From Planctomycetaceae bacterium (GTDB lineage Bacteria; Planctomycetota; Phycisphaerae; Phycisphaerales; SM1A02): a stretch of 7,512 nt of DNA. The notes beneath the pieces are model-generated. The model saw only the letters and a program-made list of their open reading frames with translations. It had not been told where the DNA came from and searched no databases. Below are positions 5,216-7,512 of this stretch, piece after piece; within the stretch, counting starts at the first letter, position 1; the number at the start of each line of letters is the position of its first letter. The translations under genes and the position numbers were made by a program. Location of the stretch: positions 5,952-13,463 of the forward strand of contig NYVB01000006.1 in assembly GCA_002684315.1 (NCBI GenBank), in the 5' to 3' direction.

Positions 5216-7512
5216 TGATAGGCTCCCTCGGTGTAGGTCGTCGCGTCGGCCTCGACCGTGATCGGCCAGGGGATCCCGTCGGGAAGTCTCGCATTCGAAT
5301 CGTAGATCAATCTGATCTCTCCAAATCCGTTGAAGTCCTGACCGTCAGGGTCGGGTCCTTCCATGTCACCGTCGAGCGGGCCGAAATATCCCAGAGTCGT
5401 GTTGAACTGATCACTGGTGCCACCGTAAAAAAGTGGTCCCGTCCCCGGTGTCGGGCGAAATGTCATCAGTAGCGTCCCGGTGACGTTCACCGTTCCGCGT
5501 GCGTCGAGGATGCCTGCCACGATGATTCCCTTGAGATTCACCGCGGGGGTGTCCTCCCAGTCCTCGGCCTGGCTGTTTTCGAAGTTTCCAACGTCGATCG
5601 ACCACCCCGGCATCATCATGGTGCTTCTGGCGAAATAGTCATTCTCCTCTTCGGTGAATGATTCGATTTCGGACATGATCATCTCCGCATCGTCCTGCCC
5701 CGAAAGCGAGGGGTCGTCGGTGTTGAGGTAGAAACGCGTCGCACCGGTGAACTGCAGTTTGTTGCGCCAGTGGGTGTACCCCGACGGTCTGTCGCCTGCG
5801 ATGGCTCCGAGGAAGGTGCAGCCTTCGAAGATCAGATTGTTCGAAAGCAGCTTCGTGTCCTCGACGGTCGCCTCGCCGTCAGGCCCCGGAGCGAATTCAA
5901 GTCCTTCGAACTTCGTCTCGTAGATGATCTCGCCGTCTTCCGACGTCGTCCGCTGAAGTGCGCCCAGATAGTTCCAATTCGGATGGATGCAATTGACCTC
6001 GGTCTGGACGTAGGTCGTCCCGATGAACGTGCAGTTGATGAAACGCCCGTTGTTTCCAGGTGGGATCCTCAGGTTTCTGAACGTCATGTTCTTGTACACG
6101 TCGCGTTGGAACCAGTCGTAGGGATTCGGCGAACCAAAGGGGACCGACTCCCATGATGAATTCTCGGCATCCGAAAATTCGGATTCTTCGTCGTTGAGAA
6201 CGCTCTGATCGACCTGGTTCTGGAATTCGCTCGAGTCCTGCACTTGTTCGAGATACCACTCCTGATTGTCCTCGAACATCTCGGTCGTGACATCCCGAAG
6301 GATCTCCTCGGACACATCGAATGTGACCGCCGACTGATCGATCTCGGGGACGACTGCGCCCTCGACGACGTTTCGCCAGGGTCCTTGATTCACTTCATCC
6401 CAATCCTCTTCGGTCACACCGAATGCCAGAGCGCCTCTGACTTTCGCGTACATGTCGTATGCATCGAGGAGTCCGTCGTTGTATCCAAGCGCGACATCCA
6501 TCGAATCGATGGTCCCGTCGAGGTTTCGGTCGGCGAACCCCTGGTCGATCAAGCGTGCGAGCTGGTTGTCCACGTCCTGGAACTCCTCGGCGGGCGTTCC
6601 AAGTCCTGCAAGATTGGCTCGCTCCGAATCCCAGACGACCTTGTTGTCTCCGTTGAGATCGTACTCGGCGAGGAACAGATCGAAACCCGTGACATATTGA
6701 TCACCATCGGTATCCGAAAGCCCTGAATCCCCGGTGAGTTTCAAGCCCTCGACCGGATGATTCGGCCGCAATCTTCCATCACCATCCAGATCGGTTTCCG
6801 CGATGGCTTCCTCGAGGAGGTCGATCTTCTCCGTGAGCGAATCGCTGAGATATCTGAAATCACTTCGCATCACCAGCGGATCGCCGTTGCTTTCATTCAA
6901 TTCTTCCGGGTTGAGTCCGAAACGGGTACCCATGGGGCCCTCGATCGAGACGTTCTTGCCGATCATGATCCTGTTCGGACTCACCACGGCGTAGGGAATC
7001 TTCTTCGTGAGAAGAAATTCCATGGCGACCTGCCGACTTATTTCACCATCGAATCCGATGCTGGTCACTCGGATGCGAGTCTCGTCATCGTCGGATTCGA
7101 CGGTCTCATACCTGAGCCTGAAGTAGAAGTCGTCGTCTCCGACGTTCATTCGAATGGGTTGGGTCTCAAGCCGATTCGATCCAATGGTGGTCGGAAGTAG
7201 GGAATCTCCCGGCTCGGCCTCGAATGCGTGATCATCGGCGAGGTGGGCGTCGAGAAGACCGTCCACCAGGCCGCTTGGATCCTGTCCGGTCTCGTATCCT
7301 TCGGCAGCGAGAAGTTCGATCTCCTCGCCATCGATGCTGAGTTCTCCACTCCAGAGATCCTCGCCGAACGTCCGATCGATCGTTCCTTTTCGGACGACCC
7401 ATCGCTTGGATTCGGACTGGAGTCTTCTGGTCGCGAAGACCAGTCCCGTCTGTGCGGCACTGGTCGCTCTCGAGACATGCAGTGCGCTGTCTGCCGCACG
7501 CAGATTTCCCTG
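5212..7512 (-). CDS. large PilX/GspK-like pilus-associated protein with EF-hand/dockerin-type loops, 5' end outside window
   Basis: The frame is open from the right edge to the stop at 5212 (766 codons), so the gene continues beyond 7512. The GTG at 7266 would be an internal start and is not the true one, because coding-like sequence runs upstream of it. The first visible residues include AADSALHVSRATSAAQTGL and then VFATRRLQ, which resembles the helix following the transmembrane segment of PilX/GspK minor pilins; the leader and membrane helix would lie outside. About residues 241-353 carry four or five Asp-rich calcium loops, and about 476-569 hold two copies of a motif ending F-x-x-C-T-F-[IL]-G. 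The C-terminal part, from about 657, is rich in Gly, Thr and Val and looks beta-structured. Overall it is acidic and surface-like. It is translationally coupled to the prepilin downstream, so both probably serve one pilus or pseudopilus. Function beyond that is unknown; similar large proteins are, from memory, found in planctomycetes. Confidence 0.78.
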   Translation of the reverse strand, partial: QGNLRAADSALHVSRATSAAQTGLVFATRRLQSESKRWVVRKGTIDRTFGEDLWSGELSIDGEEIELLAAEGYETGQDPSGLVDGLLDAHLADDHAFEAEPGDSLLPTTIGSNRLETQPIRMNVGDDDFYFRLRYETVESDDDETRIRVTSIGFDGEISRQVAMEFLLTKKIPYAVVSPNRIMIGKNVSIEGPMGTRFGLNPEELNESNGDPLVMRSDFRYLSDSLTEKIDLLEEAIAETDLDGDGRLRPNHPVEGLKLTGDSGLSDTDGDQYVTGFDLFLAEYDLNGDNKVVWDSERANLAGLGTPAEEFQDVDNQLARLIDQGFADRNLDGTIDSMDVALGYNDGLLDAYDMYAKVRGALAFGVTEEDWDEVNQGPWRNVVEGAVVPEIDQSAVTFDVSEEILRDVTTEMFEDNQEWYLEQVQDSSEFQNQVDQSVLNDEESEFSDAENSSWESVPFGSPNPYDWFQRDVYKNMTFRNLRIPPGNNGRFINCTFIGTTYVQTEVNCIHPNWNYLGALQRTTSEDGEIIYETKFEGLEFAPGPDGEATVEDTKLLSNNLIFEGCTFLGAIAGDRPSGYTHWRNKLQFTGATRFYLNTDDPSLSGQDDAEMIMSEIESFTEEENDYFARSTMMMPGWSIDVGNFENSQAEDWEDTPAVNLKGIIVAGILDARGTVNVTGTLLMTFRPTPGTGPLFYGGTSDQFNTTLGYFGPLDGDMEGPDPDGQDFNGFGEIRLIYDSNARLPDGIPWPITVEADATTYTEGAYQ
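5223..5229 (-). promoter_or_regulatory. ribosome binding site of the prepilin gene
   Basis: On the minus strand GAGGGAG ends 7 bases before the prepilin ATG at 5215, inside the last codons of the upstream PilX-like gene. It decides the start together with the ATGA overlap. Confidence 0.75.
5806..6087 (-). repeat. two-copy protein-level repeat in the PilX-like protein
   Basis: Two related segments occur within the large pilus-associated protein. The first (about 6022-6087) reads MTFRNLRIPPG and then RFINCTFIG; the second (about 5806-5916) reads TKFEGLEFAPG and then LIFEGCTFLG. Both follow the pattern Phe-x-[NG]-Leu-x-[IF]-x-Pro-Gly, a variable spacer, then Phe-x-x-Cys-Thr-Phe-x-Gly. This suggests an old internal duplication, perhaps rungs of a right-handed beta-helix. 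The DNA itself is not repeated closely. Confidence 0.5.
6454..6792 (-). other. cluster of EF-hand/dockerin-like Ca2+-binding loops
   Basis: Within the PilX-like protein, four Asp-rich 12-residue loops follow the D-x-[DN]-x-D pattern: DLDGDGRLRPNH, DTDGDQYVTGFD, DLNGDNKVVWDS and DRNLDGTIDSMD, with a half-loop NDGLLDAYD directly after the last. Loops two and four have an Asp at position 12 and look fully able to bind calcium; loops one and three have His and Ser there and may bind weakly. Spacing of 26, 18 and 43 residues between loop starts is irregular, unlike a single dockerin module. Confidence 0.7.

Noticed and set aside
7264..7266. GTG as the start of the large PilX-like gene
   Set aside because: The same frame is open for another 82 codons to the window edge and the added residues look like a PilX/GspK helix, so the true start lies outside.
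1..7512. CRISPR arrays, insertion sequences, tRNA or rRNA genes, integrase or defence genes
   Set aside because: No direct-repeat arrays, terminal inverted repeats, or RNA-gene motifs were seen; coding density is high and genes are core or lineage-specific housekeeping types.

Overview
The window looks like ordinary chromosomal DNA of a moderately G+C-rich bacterium, most likely a planctomycete of the Phycisphaerae type (inference, about 60% sure). The clues are a prepilin with an Arg-Arg-Ala/Phe-Ser-Leu-Val-Glu cleavage region, next to a very large PilX-like acidic protein with dockerin/EF-hand style loops. A phosphohexomutase with a Gly-Glu-Gly-Asn-Gly-Gly sugar loop and a catalytically odd PTPS/QueD-like protein fit the same picture. 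I see no mobile element, CRISPR array, tRNA or rRNA.

Layout, left to right: (1) 4-447, minus: a FurA/PerR-like regulator whose 3' end is at the window edge, preceded by a strong sigma70-type promoter that would give a leaderless mRNA. (2) 536-1936, minus: an alpha-D-phosphohexomutase. (3) 1937-2052: a 116-bp divergent intergenic region. (4) 2053-2442 and 2439-4538, plus: a two-gene operon with a 4-base ATGA overlap, made of a PTPS/QueD-fold protein lacking the usual catalytic residues and polyphosphate kinase 1. (5) 4539-4597: a short convergent intergenic region with a likely terminator. (6) 4598-5215 and 5212-7512, minus: a second ATGA-overlapped pair, a PulJ/PilW-like prepilin and, upstream of it, a large PilX/GspK-like protein whose 5' end lies beyond the window.

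How the genes relate: the two pilus-type genes are translationally coupled and probably contribute to one type IV pilus or type II secretion-like pseudopilus. Ca2+-binding loops in the large subunit suggest calcium-dependent folding or regulation. The regulator probably controls itself and a catalase-peroxidase or similar gene just outside the left edge. The PTPS-like protein is co-translated with Ppk1, but no queuosine or folate genes are nearby, so its role is open.

Translation signals split in two: the first genes of two transcription units (447 and 2053) are GTG starts 7-8 bases after a -10-like box with no Shine-Dalgarno, while the internal operon genes have clear purine-rich ribosome sites. 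The observations most worth following are the PTPS-like protein with replaced catalytic residues fused by overlap to ppk1, and the EF-hand insert in the pilus protein.
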